This document shows positions 41,208 to 50,433 of a stretch of DNA of 64,000 nucleotides, in pieces. Origin of the DNA: an uncultured Prevotellaceae bacterium (GTDB lineage: Bacteria > Bacteroidota > Bacteroidia > Bacteroidales > Bacteroidaceae). The position numbers and the translations under genes were made by a program. The notes beneath the pieces were generated by a model. That model saw nothing but the letters and a program-made list of their open reading frames with translations. It had not been told where the DNA came from and searched no databases. The stretch is from NCBI GenBank assembly GCA_902797505.1, contig CADBSW010000070.1, forward strand, positions 1 through 64,000, written 5' to 3'. The first letter of the stretch is position 1. Every line of letters begins with the position of its first letter.

Positions 41208-41281
41208 AGCCGGCAATAGTACTCTTTTCAGTTGGCCGTGATAACTATTCCAACCGTAGAGATAGGTTATGGGATACGACT

Positions 41282-42625
41282 TTACAGGTAATCTTTCAAT
41301 CGATACAACTGAATGCTGTTACTGCCTTTCAACAGGATGTAATGATTATCGATAGGTTTCTCCTGCAGCGCCTGTATCACCTCCTCCACGTTGTTGAACT
41401 TCCGGAAGTCACAGTCGATCTTCGAGAAAGCCTCGCCCACCAACCATACGGTATCGAAATGTGCCTCTTTCAGTTGGTTGACTACCTTCTGGTGCTCTTC
41501 TTCTGTAACATCGCCTAACTCCCTCATGTCTCCCAGGATGGCCATCTTGTTGCTTACCTCCATGCGCTCGAAATTCTCTAAGGCGGCGGCCATAGACGTG
41601 GGGTTGGCGTTGTAGGCATCGACGATCAGTTTGTTGTGAGCGGTCTCTGTCAACTGTGAACGGTTATTCTGTGGGATATAGTTATTCAGGGCGTGGTTGA
41701 TGCGATCGGGTGTGATGCCGAAATGGTTTCCCACGGTAATGGCGGCCAACAGGTTCTCTATGTTATAGGCACCTATCAGGTGGGTATTCACGGTATACCA
41801 GTCGGAGAAATTGCCGAAGAAAGCATTCTGTATGCGCCAGCGGAAGGTGAGGAATGGCTTGCAGCCGATCACTTCTCCTCTAATGCTGATATTCACATTG
41901 TCGCCTTGTCCGTAGAAGATCACCTCCTCGGCTTTCCGGTCACGTGCCATCTGCATCAGGTGCTCGTTATCCGCATTAATAAAAATAGGTATAATCGTAT
42001 GACGGTGCTCGTGGTCGGACTTGACGAGGTAGTCATAGAGTTCACCCTTCGTCTTCTTCACGCCCTCAAACGAACCGAAGCCCTGCAGGTGAGCACGCCC
42101 CACACTGGTGATCAGTCCGCAGGTTGGCTCTGTCGTCTCCACGAGTGTCTTGATGTCGCCAGGGTGGGAGGCCCCCATCTCTATCACGGCAATCTCATGC
42201 TCTTTCTGTAGGCGGAGGAGTGTCTTGGGGACACCCACGTCGTTGTTGAAATTGCCTTGTGTGTACAGCACGTTGTATTTCTCTTGCAATACAGCGGCAA
42301 TCAATTCCTTGGTGGTGGTCTTTCCGTTGGTGCCCGTGATGCCGATCACGGGTATCTTAAACTGTCGACGGTAGTCGCGGGCAAGGTCTTTCAAGGTCTG
42401 TAAGGCGTCATCCACCAATACATAACGGGGATCGTCGGTGAGATAATTCTTATCGTCGATGACAGCGATGGCGCACCCTTTCTCCAGTGCGCTGGCTGCA
42501 TAGGCATTGCCGTTGAACGATTCTCCCTTCAGGGAGATGAAGATACTTCCCTCAGGACATTCCCTACTGTCGGTAGTTATCTGTGGATGAGCAGTAAAAT
42601 AGTTGTATAAGTCGGTTAATTCCAT
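41282..42625 (-). CDS. murF: UDP-MurNAc-tripeptide:D-alanyl-D-alanine ligase
   Basis: A 447-aa Mur ligase that adds D-Ala-D-Ala to the muramyl tripeptide in the cytoplasm. ATP loop GITGTNGKTTTKE, the carboxy-lysine region and central domain (IEMGASHPGDIK), and the C-terminal domain with VDAYNANPTSMAAALE and ILGDMRELG are all present. Length is normal for MurF. It has its own promoter and sits alone, divergent from folP. Confidence 0.96.
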   Translation of the reverse strand: MELTDLYNYFTAHPQITTDSRECPEGSIFISLKGESFNGNAYAASALEKGCAIAVIDDKNYLTDDPRYVLVDDALQTLKDLARDYRRQFKIPVIGITGTNGKTTTKELIAAVLQEKYNVLYTQGNFNNDVGVPKTLLRLQKEHEIAVIEMGASHPGDIKTLVETTEPTCGLITSVGRAHLQGFGSFEGVKKTKGELYDYLVKSDHEHRHTIIPIFINADNEHLMQMARDRKAEEVIFYGQGDNVNISIRGEVIGCKPFLTFRWRIQNAFFGNFSDWYTVNTHLIGAYNIENLLAAITVGNHFGITPDRINHALNNYIPQNNRSQLTETAHNKLIVDAYNANPTSMAAALENFERMEVSNKMAILGDMRELGDVTEEEHQKVVNQLKEAHFDTVWLVGEAFSKIDCDFRKFNNVEEVIQALQEKPIDNHYILLKGSNSIQLYRLKDYL

Positions 42626-42644
42626 AATTTTATTAAATTTACTG

Positions 42645-42652
42645 CAAAGATA
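42645..42652 (-). promoter_or_regulatory. Candidate -7 box of murF
   Basis: TATCTTTG on the minus strand matches TAnnTTTG and lies 20 bp before the murF start. No good -33 TTTG was found. Confidence 0.4.
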
Positions 42653-42676
42653 ATCAGATTATTTAAAATAATGAAT

Positions 42677-42684
42677 TATCTTTG
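42677..42684 (+). promoter_or_regulatory. Candidate -7 box of folP
   Basis: TATCTTTG lies inside the upstream open frame extension. This supports the downstream start of FolP at 42770 and not the ATG at 42671. Confidence 0.4.
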
Positions 42685-42769
42685 CATAAAATGTGCTGCG
42701 CTCGGCAATTTGAAAGTAAACTTTCGATTGCTCTTGCTGGCAACATCTTTGCATATACTTTTCAAAATC

Positions 42770-43573
42770 ATGGAAATTGCGCGTCATACGATCAATGTAA
42801 ACGGCAGATTGCTCGAACTGTCTGAACCTCAGGTGATGGGTATTGTGAACATCACGCCCGACTCTTTCTTTGCCGACAGCAGGAAACAGTCGGAGCAGGA
42901 TATTGTGGAGCGTGTGGAGACGATCCTCGCTGAGGGAGGATCGATGGTGGATGTGGGTGCTTGCTCTACTCGCCCTGGTGCACAGGTGGTATCTGAGGAA
43001 GAAGAGCGAGCACGTCTGCAGTTCGCATTGCAGGTCATCCGCAGTCATTTCCCTGATGCAGTATTGTCGGTTGATACGTTTCGTCCGTCGATAGCCCGGA
43101 TGGCTGTATGCGACTATGGTGTTGCCATGATCAATGATGTGGGTGATGCCAGTGTGCCAAGACAGGAGATGTTTTCCATGATGGGACAGTTGAAGGTGCC
43201 TTATATCCTCATGTCCAACTGTGCGAATATGCATGATATGCTGATGACGTTCAGTCGTGAGGTGCAGCAGTTGCATGCCTTAGGGGTGAAGGATATCATC
43301 CTGGATCCCGGCTTTGGCTTTGGAAAGACGTTGGATGAGAACTATCTGGTGATGCGTGAGTTAGATCACCTGCATGCACTCGGATTACCGCTGTTGGCAG
43401 GTATCTCCCGCAAGTCGATGATCTATAAGGCACTCGGCGTAACACCTGCGGAGGCGCTGAATGGCACGTCTGTCTTACATGGTTATCTGTTGAAGAAAGG
43501 TGTTTCCATCCTTCGCGTGCATGATGTGCGGCCGGCTGTAGAGGCTGTTATGCTGATGAAGAGGCTTGGTTAG
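42770..43573 (+). CDS. folP: Dihydropteroate synthase
   Basis: Joins p-aminobenzoate to the pterin diphosphate in folate synthesis. From the chosen start MEIARHTIN the protein has about 267 residues, the family's usual length. Motifs: VMGIVNITPDSFFADSR, DVGACSTRPGAQ, VLSVDTFRP, ILDPGFGFGKT and GISRKSMI. An upstream in-frame ATG at 42671 would add a 33-residue hydrophobic lead not typical for FolP and overlaps a probable promoter. The next gene is cdaA, on the same strand. Confidence 0.95.
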   Translation: MEIARHTINVNGRLLELSEPQVMGIVNITPDSFFADSRKQSEQDIVERVETILAEGGSMVDVGACSTRPGAQVVSEEEERARLQFALQVIRSHFPDAVLSVDTFRPSIARMAVCDYGVAMINDVGDASVPRQEMFSMMGQLKVPYILMSNCANMHDMLMTFSREVQQLHALGVKDIILDPGFGFGKTLDENYLVMRELDHLHALGLPLLAGISRKSMIYKALGVTPAEALNGTSVLHGYLLKKGVSILRVHDVRPAVEAVMLMKRLG

Positions 43574-43605
43574 TTAATAGCTAATAGTTAATAGTTAATA
43601 GTTAA
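43571..43605. repeat. AGTTAATA-type short tandem repeat after folP
   Basis: Four copies of the same 8-bp unit found at 4208-4249. It fills most of the gap to cdaA. Confidence 0.75.
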
Positions 43606-43625
43606 GGTTTTAGAGATATAATTAT

Positions 43626-44399
43626 ATGTTTTACTTCGGAATAAAAGATATTATCGATATTTTCTTGGTCGCCCTGATGTTGTATTACATCTACCGACTG
43701 ATGAAGGAGTCGCGCTCACTGAATGTGTTCATCGGCATCATGGTGTTTGTGCTGATCTGGTTGTTTGTGAGTCAGATTCTCGAGATGCGCCTGCTGGGAA
43801 GTATCCTCGACAAACTGGTGAGTGTCGGTGTGCTGGCATTGCTTATTTTGTTTCAGGAGGAGATCCGAAAGTTCCTATATACGTTGGGAGCCCACCAGCA
43901 GATGCGCTCTTTGGTGCGATTCTTTAAGAATAGCAGCAAGAAGAATGATGATGTCGATAAGGAGACGATCATGCCGATCGTGATGTCGTGCATGAGTATG
44001 TCAAAGAAATATGTGGGTGCCTTGATCGTGATAGAGCGCAACGCCCCCCTCAATGATATCGTTGCCACGGGTGATGTGATCGACGCGGTGGTCAACCAGC
44101 GGTTGATAGAGAATATCTTCTTCAAGAACTCACCGTTGCATGATGGCGCCATGGTGATCAGTAAGCGGCGTATCCGTGCGGCCGGCTGTATTCTGCCGGT
44201 GTCTCACGAGAGTAATATCCCCAAAGAGTTAGGCTTGCGCCACCGCGCAGCCATGGGAATCTCTCAGAGCAGTGATGCCATTGCCATCGTGTGCTCTGAG
44301 GAGACGGGTAGTATCAGTGTGGCTATCAACGGGGAGTTCAAACTGCGACTCTCTGCCGAGGAATTGGAACGTATCCTCACGGAAGAGATGTCGAGATAA
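43626..44399 (+). CDS. cdaA: Membrane diadenylate cyclase (c-di-AMP synthase)
   Basis: A 257-aa CdaA/DacA-type enzyme that makes c-di-AMP from two ATP. Three N-terminal membrane helices (about 5-80) are followed by the DAC domain with the catalytic HDGAMVIS and RHRAAMGIS motifs, plus ILPVSHES and EETGSISVA. The folP-cdaA order is common in Bacteroidota. c-di-AMP usually controls osmotic and cell-wall balance. No regulator such as CdaR is adjacent. Confidence 0.95.
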   Translation: MFYFGIKDIIDIFLVALMLYYIYRLMKESRSLNVFIGIMVFVLIWLFVSQILEMRLLGSILDKLVSVGVLALLILFQEEIRKFLYTLGAHQQMRSLVRFFKNSSKKNDDVDKETIMPIVMSCMSMSKKYVGALIVIERNAPLNDIVATGDVIDAVVNQRLIENIFFKNSPLHDGAMVISKRRIRAAGCILPVSHESNIPKELGLRHRAAMGISQSSDAIAIVCSEETGSISVAINGEFKLRLSAEELERILTEEMSR

Positions 44400-44410
44400 G
44401 TGCCTTCCCC

Positions 44411-46600
44411 TTATCGGATAAACAACAGTTCCCTATACTTAGGTAATGTCCATAACTCGTCGGCAATGGTCAACTCCAACTTGTCGATATGATAGCGTAT
44501 CTCGTCCATCTTTGGCTCTACGGTGTCGTGATAGGCGATAGCTTTCTCACGCTCACTCTCTATCTTGTTGGCCACCTTACGGGCATTGACTAAGTCCTCT
44601 ACCTTTCGTTCGATGATCTGTGTGCGCTCAGCGATGTCACGGATAATACTGATGTTGCTGGCCGTTAGTGTCTTTCCTTCCTCATCGCCAAAGACATTGA
44701 TCATACTGGCTACATTCTGCGCCAGTCGTGTCTGGTACATGGTGGCAACGGGGATGATATGGTTCATCGTCAGGTCACCCAACACACGTGCCTCTATCTG
44801 AATCTTCTTCGTATAGGTCTCCCATTTCACTTCGTTACGTGCCTCCAACTCCTTACGGTTCATGATATTCAGACGCTCGAACATGTCGACACTCGCCTTG
44901 TCGAGGTAACGGTCGAAGATGACTGGACAAGAACTCTCTACATCCAGACCACGGCGGGTGGCTTCCTCCACCCATTCCTCACTATAACCATTGCCGTCGA
45001 AACGGATGGGGGCGCAGGTCTTGATATCTTCGCGGAGCACATCAATGATGGCACTTGTCTGCTCCTGACCGGCAGCAATGAGCTTGTCTACACGTTCCTT
45101 GAAGTTTACCAATGCCTCAGTCACCGCGGCAGTCAGTGCAATCATCGCACAGGCGCAGTTGGCCTCAGAGCCCACGGCGCGGAACTCAAAGCGGTTACCG
45201 GTAAAGGCAAAGGGTGAGGTGCGGTTACGGTCGGTATTGTCGATGAGCAACTCGGGGATTTCGGGGATATCCAGTTTGACACCTTGTTTGCCAGCCATGA
45301 AGAACAGGTCATCCTTATCGGCTTTCTCGATATGGTCTAACAGTTCAGAAACCTGTTTTCCCAAGAAGGAGGAGATGATAGCCGGTGGTGCCTCATTAGC
45401 GCCCAGACGGTGGGCGTTGGTAGCACTCATGATAGAGGCCTTCAACAGTCCGTTGTGCTTATAGACACCCATGAGCGTCTCCACAATAAAGGTGACAAAG
45501 CGCAGATTCTGCTCGGCGTTCTTGCCGGGGGCATGCAGGAGGATACCTGTATCGGTTGACAAACTCCAGTTATTGTGCTTTCCTGAACCGTTGATGCCAT
45601 CGAAAGGTTTCTCGTGAAGCAGCACACGGAAACCGTGCTTGCGGGCAACCTTCTTCATCAGTGACATCAACAGCATGTTGTGGTCGACAGCGAGGTTCGT
45701 CTCTTCGTATATCGGCGCTATCTCAAACTGATTAGGTGCCACCTCATTATGGCGCGTCTTGCAGGGGATGGCCAACTCCAATGCCTGTATCTCAAGGTCT
45801 TTCATGAATGCCTGCACACGTGCGGGTATTGGGCCAAAGTAATGGTCGTCCATCTGTTGGTTCTTGGCGGAGTCATGTCCCATCAGGGTTCTTCCCGTCA
45901 ACATCAGGTCGGGGCGTGCGGAATATAATCCCTCGTCAACGAGGAAATACTCCTGTTCCCATCCGAGGTTAGAGATAACCTTCTTTACCTTAGGGTCGAA
46001 ATAACGGGCTACGTTGGTGGCTGCCTCGTCGATGGCATGAAGCGCGCGCTTCAAAGGTGCTTTGTAGTCGAGGGCCTCACCAGTATATGAGATAAAGATC
46101 GTGGGGATACACAGGGTATCGTCGATAATAAAGACGGGTGAGGTGGGATCCCAGGCGGAGTAACCACGAGCTTCGAAAGTGGCACGGATACCACCATTGG
46201 GGAAGGAAGAGGCGTCGGGCTCTTGCTGCATGAGTAGTTTGCCGGAGAACTCCTCGATCATTCCTCCCTTACCATCGTGCTCGATGAAGGCATCGTGCTT
46301 CTCAGCTGTTCCCTCAGTAAGGGGCTGGAACCAGTGGGTATAGTGGGTGACACCATTCTCATCTGCCCACTGTTTCATTCCTTTTGCCACGGCATCAGCG
46401 ATAGAACGGTCGAGTGGTGCTCCATTGTCGATCACGTCGATCAGTTTGTCGTATACATCGCGCTGTAAGTATTTGTACATCTTCGTGCGGTTGAACACAT
46501 ACTTACCAAAATACTCTGATGGACGCTCCGATGGTGGAGGTACCTCGAGGGGCTTCTTCTTAAAAGCCTCTTCTACAACCTGAAATCTTAAGTTTGCCAT
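44411..46600 (-). CDS. glnN: Glutamine synthetase type III
   Basis: A 729-aa GSIII, much longer than GSI or GSII and typical of Bacteroidota. Ammonium-assimilating enzyme. Visible motifs: SYTGEALDYKAPLKRALHAI, LGWEQEYFLVDEGL, CKTRHNEVAPNQFEIAPI, NGSGKHNNWSL and RNRTSPFAFTGNRFEFRAVGS. A TATCTTTG box lies on the minus strand at 46643-46650, 43 bp before the start. It is convergent with cdaA. Confidence 0.96.
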   Translation of the reverse strand: MANLRFQVVEEAFKKKPLEVPPPSERPSEYFGKYVFNRTKMYKYLQRDVYDKLIDVIDNGAPLDRSIADAVAKGMKQWADENGVTHYTHWFQPLTEGTAEKHDAFIEHDGKGGMIEEFSGKLLMQQEPDASSFPNGGIRATFEARGYSAWDPTSPVFIIDDTLCIPTIFISYTGEALDYKAPLKRALHAIDEAATNVARYFDPKVKKVISNLGWEQEYFLVDEGLYSARPDLMLTGRTLMGHDSAKNQQMDDHYFGPIPARVQAFMKDLEIQALELAIPCKTRHNEVAPNQFEIAPIYEETNLAVDHNMLLMSLMKKVARKHGFRVLLHEKPFDGINGSGKHNNWSLSTDTGILLHAPGKNAEQNLRFVTFIVETLMGVYKHNGLLKASIMSATNAHRLGANEAPPAIISSFLGKQVSELLDHIEKADKDDLFFMAGKQGVKLDIPEIPELLIDNTDRNRTSPFAFTGNRFEFRAVGSEANCACAMIALTAAVTEALVNFKERVDKLIAAGQEQTSAIIDVLREDIKTCAPIRFDGNGYSEEWVEEATRRGLDVESSCPVIFDRYLDKASVDMFERLNIMNRKELEARNEVKWETYTKKIQIEARVLGDLTMNHIIPVATMYQTRLAQNVASMINVFGDEEGKTLTASNISIIRDIAERTQIIERKVEDLVNARKVANKIESEREKAIAYHDTVEPKMDEIRYHIDKLELTIADELWTLPKYRELLFIR

Positions 46601-46691
46601 GACTTGTTTACGACCTTTTGTAACTAATAACCTTTAATTTTGCAAAGATACGAATAATATTTTAATTATTCACTATCCATTTGGCATTTTA

Positions 46692-47927
46692 TCACTTCAT
46701 CCACATACTGATGCGATGAAGCGCTTCCTCACAGTCTTCGCGTTGTCCGAAGGAGGTGAGTCGTACATATCCCTCACCACTGGGGCCGAAGCCAACACCG
46801 GGGGTACATACCACTTGTGCACCGTAGAGCAGTTCTTCGAAGAACTTCCAACTGGAGATCCCCTTAGGTGTCTTTACCCACAGATAGGGCGCGTTTTCTC
46901 CGCCATAGACGGTAAGACCCAGTTTGTGGAGTGTCTCACGAATCATCCGCGCATTTTCCATATAGTAGTCGATGGTGGCCTTCACCTGTTCTTTGCCCTC
47001 CGGTGAATAGATTGCTTCAGCGGCACGTTGAGAGATATAGCTTGTGCCATTGAACTTAGTGCTTTGTCGGCGTTCCCAGAAAGGATTCAGCGCATATCGT
47101 TTGCTGCCATCCATGTTGATAGCCGATAAGGCTTTCGGTATCACCGTATAACCACAACGTATACCCGTGAAGCCTGCCGTCTTACTGTAACTGTGAAACT
47201 CTATCGCACACTTGCGGGCACCTTTGATCTCATAGATAGAGTGGGGGATACGATCATCTTGAATATAGGCATGATAGGCTGCGTCGAAGAAGATGATGGC
47301 ATCATTATGCAGGGCGAAGTTAACCCACTTACGCAGTTCTTCCTTGGTAAGCACCATTCCGGTGGGGTTGTTGGGATAACACAGATAGATCATGTCTACA
47401 CGATGTTGTGGCAATGAGGGGATGAAATGATTCTCTTCATTACAGGCAAGATAGGTGACGTTACTCCATTTGCCGTCAGCTCCCAAGGTGCCGGCTCTGC
47501 CGTTCATCACATTGGAGTCGATATACACCGGATAGATAGGGTCGGTGACTGCCATTGAGTTATCCCACCTCACCAGTTCACCGATATTTCCCGTATCACT
47601 CTTGGCTCCATCATTGATAAACACTTCTGAAGGATCGATACGTATACCCCGTGGAAGGAAATCATTCTTTACGATAGCCTCACGAAGCCAAAGGTAACCA
47701 TTCTCCGGTCCGTATCCATGAAAATGCTCGGAGGTAGCCATGTCGTCGACAGCATTGTGCATAGCCTCGATAACGGCCGGTGCAAGAGGTTGGGTCACAT
47801 CACCGATACCCAGACTAATCACTCGTGACTTCGGATGTGCCACCTTATAGACATTCACCTTCTTGGCGATATCCGCAAAAAGATAGTTCTTCGACAGTTT
47901 CAGAAAATGTTCATTAATCAGTGCCAT
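46692..47927 (-). CDS. dapL: LL-diaminopimelate aminotransferase
   Basis: A 411-aa PLP aminotransferase that makes LL-diaminopimelate directly from tetrahydrodipicolinate, for lysine and peptidoglycan. Motifs: SLGIGDVTQPLAPAV, YLCYPNNPTGMVL, the PLP Lys in SYSKTAGFTGIRCGY and a C-terminal VRLTSFGQREDCEEAL. It is followed upstream by dapF on the same strand, so the two pathway steps are co-located. Confidence 0.96.
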   Translation of the reverse strand: MALINEHFLKLSKNYLFADIAKKVNVYKVAHPKSRVISLGIGDVTQPLAPAVIEAMHNAVDDMATSEHFHGYGPENGYLWLREAIVKNDFLPRGIRIDPSEVFINDGAKSDTGNIGELVRWDNSMAVTDPIYPVYIDSNVMNGRAGTLGADGKWSNVTYLACNEENHFIPSLPQHRVDMIYLCYPNNPTGMVLTKEELRKWVNFALHNDAIIFFDAAYHAYIQDDRIPHSIYEIKGARKCAIEFHSYSKTAGFTGIRCGYTVIPKALSAINMDGSKRYALNPFWERRQSTKFNGTSYISQRAAEAIYSPEGKEQVKATIDYYMENARMIRETLHKLGLTVYGGENAPYLWVKTPKGISSWKFFEELLYGAQVVCTPGVGFGPSGEGYVRLTSFGQREDCEEALHRISMWMK

Positions 47928-47965
47928 CGTATATCTTCATCTTTAAACCTTAAACCTAATACCCT

Positions 47966-48010
47966 CACGGGGACTTACGTACCCCGCCTATCCTGTTTCG
48001 CCATAAAGGC
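47966..48010. repeat. GC-rich interspersed repeat copy between dapL and dapF
   Basis: CACGGGGACTTACGTACCCCGCC followed by CTATCCTGTTTCGCC. A single copy of the family found at 1-239 and 3085-3310. Confidence 0.7.
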
Positions 48011-48052
48011 TTTAAACTTTATACTTTACTCTCTACACTCTACACTATGGCA

Positions 48053-48871
48053 TTAAGGCAACTCAATCTCTCCGTCAAAGACGAAGGTGGCTGGTCCGGT
48101 CAGGTATACATGTCCATCCAGACTGCTCCATTCCACACAGAGTGTGCCGCCGTCCATCACGATATCTGTCTTTCTGGATGAACGACCAGTCAGTGCGGCT
48201 GCCACAGCAGTGGCACAAGCCCCTGTCCCACATGCCATCGTGATACCACTGCCTCTCTCCCAAACACGTGTCCTTATTCTGTCTTTCCCAATTACCTGTG
48301 CGAACTCGATATTGCAGCGCTGAGGAAAGGCCTCATGATATTCCAACTCTTTGCCTGTCTTTTCTATATCAAGAACATCGACATTATCCGCAAAAAGTAT
48401 ATAGTGAGGATTACCCATCGACACAAAGGTGCCTCCCAGACTGTTTCCCAAAGCTGGATTATATTGCGAGGGGACCGTGATATGAGGCTCCCCCATGTCA
48501 ACCGTCACTCGTTCTACATGGTTGTCTTGTATGTCTAACAGTAGGATCTTAATGCCAGAGTTGGTCTGCAGACGTATCTTGTCACTATGGGTAAGTCCTC
48601 GTTCATACAGGTATTTTCCGATACACCGGGAGGCGTTGCCACACATCATGGCCTCCGATCCATCAGCGTTGAAGATGCGCATGCGATAATCAGCATCGGG
48701 GATATTGGGTTTGCCAATCAAGACCAGCCCGTCACAGCCTATCCCTGTATGGAACTTACTCCATTGAATAGCCGCCGCTGCAGGGTCGGGAATATTATAC
48801 TTTGTGGTATCCACATAGATATAGTCATTGCCCGCACCATGCATCTTCGTAAAACAAATCTTATTTCCCAT
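48053..48871 (-). CDS. dapF: Diaminopimelate epimerase
   Basis: A 272-aa enzyme that turns LL- into meso-diaminopimelate. The two catalytic Cys are in [14 protein letters not shown] and [14 protein letters not shown]. The N-terminus [15 protein letters not shown] is typical. It acts after DapL in the lysine/cell-wall pathway. Confidence 0.96.
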   Translation of the reverse strand: MGNKICFTKMHGAGNDYIYVDTTKYNIPDPAAAAIQWSKFHTGIGCDGLVLIGKPNIPDADYRMRIFNADGSEAMMCGNASRCIGKYLYERGLTHSDKIRLQTNSGIKILLLDIQDNHVERVTVDMGEPHITVPSQYNPALGNSLGGTFVSMGNPHYILFADNVDVLDIEKTGKELEYHEAFPQRCNIEFAQVIGKDRIRTRVWERGSGITMACGTGACATAVAAALTGRSSRKTDIVMDGGTLCVEWSSLDGHVYLTGPATFVFDGEIELP

Positions 48872-48941
48872 AATAAATGAAATGATTTACTTTTCTGTAC
48901 AGGAATCACCTTATTATATTATAAGAGGGCGTTCCTACATG

Positions 48942-48976
48942 CAAAAGTAAATCATTTTCATCATACCCGAAACAAA
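48942..48976 (-). promoter_or_regulatory. Candidate promoter of dapF-dapL
   Basis: Minus-strand TACTTTTG (48942-48949) with TTTG 23 bp upstream (48973-48976), a little wider than usual. Nothing else was seen in 48872-49076. Confidence 0.4.
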
Positions 48977-49076
48977 TCGGGGTGTTATTTAGCTTAAAAA
49001 ACTATTAAAAGTTACGATTTGTAATTATAGACAGTGGAATAATTTTAAATTGTAATCTTTAGAGGCTTTTCTGATT

Positions 49077-49147
49077 TAAGGTCCTTAAGGTTGTTAAAGT
49101 CCTTAAAGTCCTTAAAGTCCTTAAGGTCCTTAAGGTCCTTAGGGTCC
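49077..49147. repeat. 10-bp AAAGTCCTTA/AAGGTCCTTA tandem repeat downstream of sdaA
   Basis: Seven copies of a 10-bp unit, running up to the sdaA stop codon. The same unit occurs on the other side of sdaA at 50371-50420. Confidence 0.85.
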
Positions 49148-49150
49148 ATT

Positions 49151-50356
49151 CTAATGATGAATCTTAGCCAGTCCACCCTCACCCGTCTCTTTATAGAGGG
49201 ATGGCAGGTCATGTCCTGTCTGTTTCATGACATTCACTACCCGGTCGAAAGATACATTGTGCCTACCGTCTGAGAAGGCTGCGTAAAGATTACTGTCCAG
49301 CGCGCGTGCTGCTGCAAAGGCATTACGCTCGATACAGGGTATCTGCACCATACCACAGATCGGATCGCAGGTCATGCCTAAGTGATGCTCCAATCCCATC
49401 TCTGCCGCATATTCTATCTGTGCAGGACTTCCACCAAACAGTTGACAAGCAGCGGCAGATGCCATGGCACAGGCTACTCCCACTTCACCCTGACAACCTA
49501 CATCTGCTCCGGCAATGCTGGCATTGGTCTTGACGATATTACCGAAGAGACCGGCTGTTGCCAAGGCGTATAGGATACGGGTATCGCTAAAACCGTGAGC
49601 TGTTGACAGATGATATAACACGGCGGGCAATACGCCAGATGAACCACAGGTAGGTGCTGTGACGATGGTTCCTCCTGCGGCGTTCTCCTCACTAACCGCC
49701 AAGGCATACGCATAGACGAGTCCGCGTGACTGCAGTGACGCCTTATATCCTTTCGCTTTGACATAATAGATAGCCGCTTTGCGGGGAAGGTGTAGCGGAC
49801 CAGGGAGAACGCCTTCATGATTCAGGCCGTTCTCTACCGACTGTTTCATCGTCTCCCATACGGTCATCAGATAATCCCAAATGTCACTGTCCTCACATTT
49901 GTCAACATACTCCCAGTAGGCACAACCATTGTCATAACACCATTTCATCACATCCTTCAGTGTGTGAAGATCATAGATATCTGGTGTGTGGAGAGTCTTG
50001 CTGTCATCCTTCCCTTCAGAGAGAGCACCACCACCAACGCTGTATACGATCCACTCATCCGTGGGTTGGTCGTCTTGGTTGTATGCCACGAACTTCATTC
50101 CGTTAGGATGGTATGGCAAGAATACCGTCGGTTCCCAGAGTATGTCGACAGGAGCCAATGGACGAAGGATATCTTCTATGGCAGCATCGGTCATGTGCCC
50201 TTTACCTGTCGCTGCCAGACTACCGTAGAGCGTTACGTCGAAACGTGCTGCATGTGAATTCTTCTTGGCGAAGATAGTTGCCGCTTTCTGTGGACCCATC
50301 GTATGACTGCTCGATGGACCTTTACCTATTTTATATAGTTCTTTCAGTGATTTCAT
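49151..50356 (-). CDS. sdaA: L-serine ammonia-lyase (iron-sulfur type)
   Basis: A 401-aa single-chain enzyme that splits L-serine to pyruvate and ammonia. It has the beta-domain motif GKGPSSSHTMGP at the N-terminus and an alpha domain with TAPTCGSSGVLPAVLYHL and CDPICGMVQIPCIERNAF, the Cys that hold the 4Fe-4S cluster. It is flanked on both sides by the same 10-bp repeat. Confidence 0.95.
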   Translation of the reverse strand: MKSLKELYKIGKGPSSSHTMGPQKAATIFAKKNSHAARFDVTLYGSLAATGKGHMTDAAIEDILRPLAPVDILWEPTVFLPYHPNGMKFVAYNQDDQPTDEWIVYSVGGGALSEGKDDSKTLHTPDIYDLHTLKDVMKWCYDNGCAYWEYVDKCEDSDIWDYLMTVWETMKQSVENGLNHEGVLPGPLHLPRKAAIYYVKAKGYKASLQSRGLVYAYALAVSEENAAGGTIVTAPTCGSSGVLPAVLYHLSTAHGFSDTRILYALATAGLFGNIVKTNASIAGADVGCQGEVGVACAMASAAACQLFGGSPAQIEYAAEMGLEHHLGMTCDPICGMVQIPCIERNAFAAARALDSNLYAAFSDGRHNVSFDRVVNVMKQTGHDLPSLYKETGEGGLAKIHH

Positions 50357-50370
50357 TTTTTCAGATAATC

Positions 50371-50420
50371 TTTAAGGTCCTTAAGGTCCTTAGAGTCCTT
50401 AAGGTCGTTAGAGTCTTTAC
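50371..50420. repeat. 10-bp AAGGTCCTTA tandem repeat upstream of sdaA
   Basis: Five copies of the same 10-bp unit as 49077-49147, in the gap between rseP and sdaA. Confidence 0.8.
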
Positions 50421-50433
50421 CCTTAGCTCTGCA

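Noticed and set aside
44395..44416. GATAAG/CTTATC hairpin between cdaA and glnN as terminator
   Set aside because: Short stem and no T-tract on either strand, so not supported as an intrinsic terminator.
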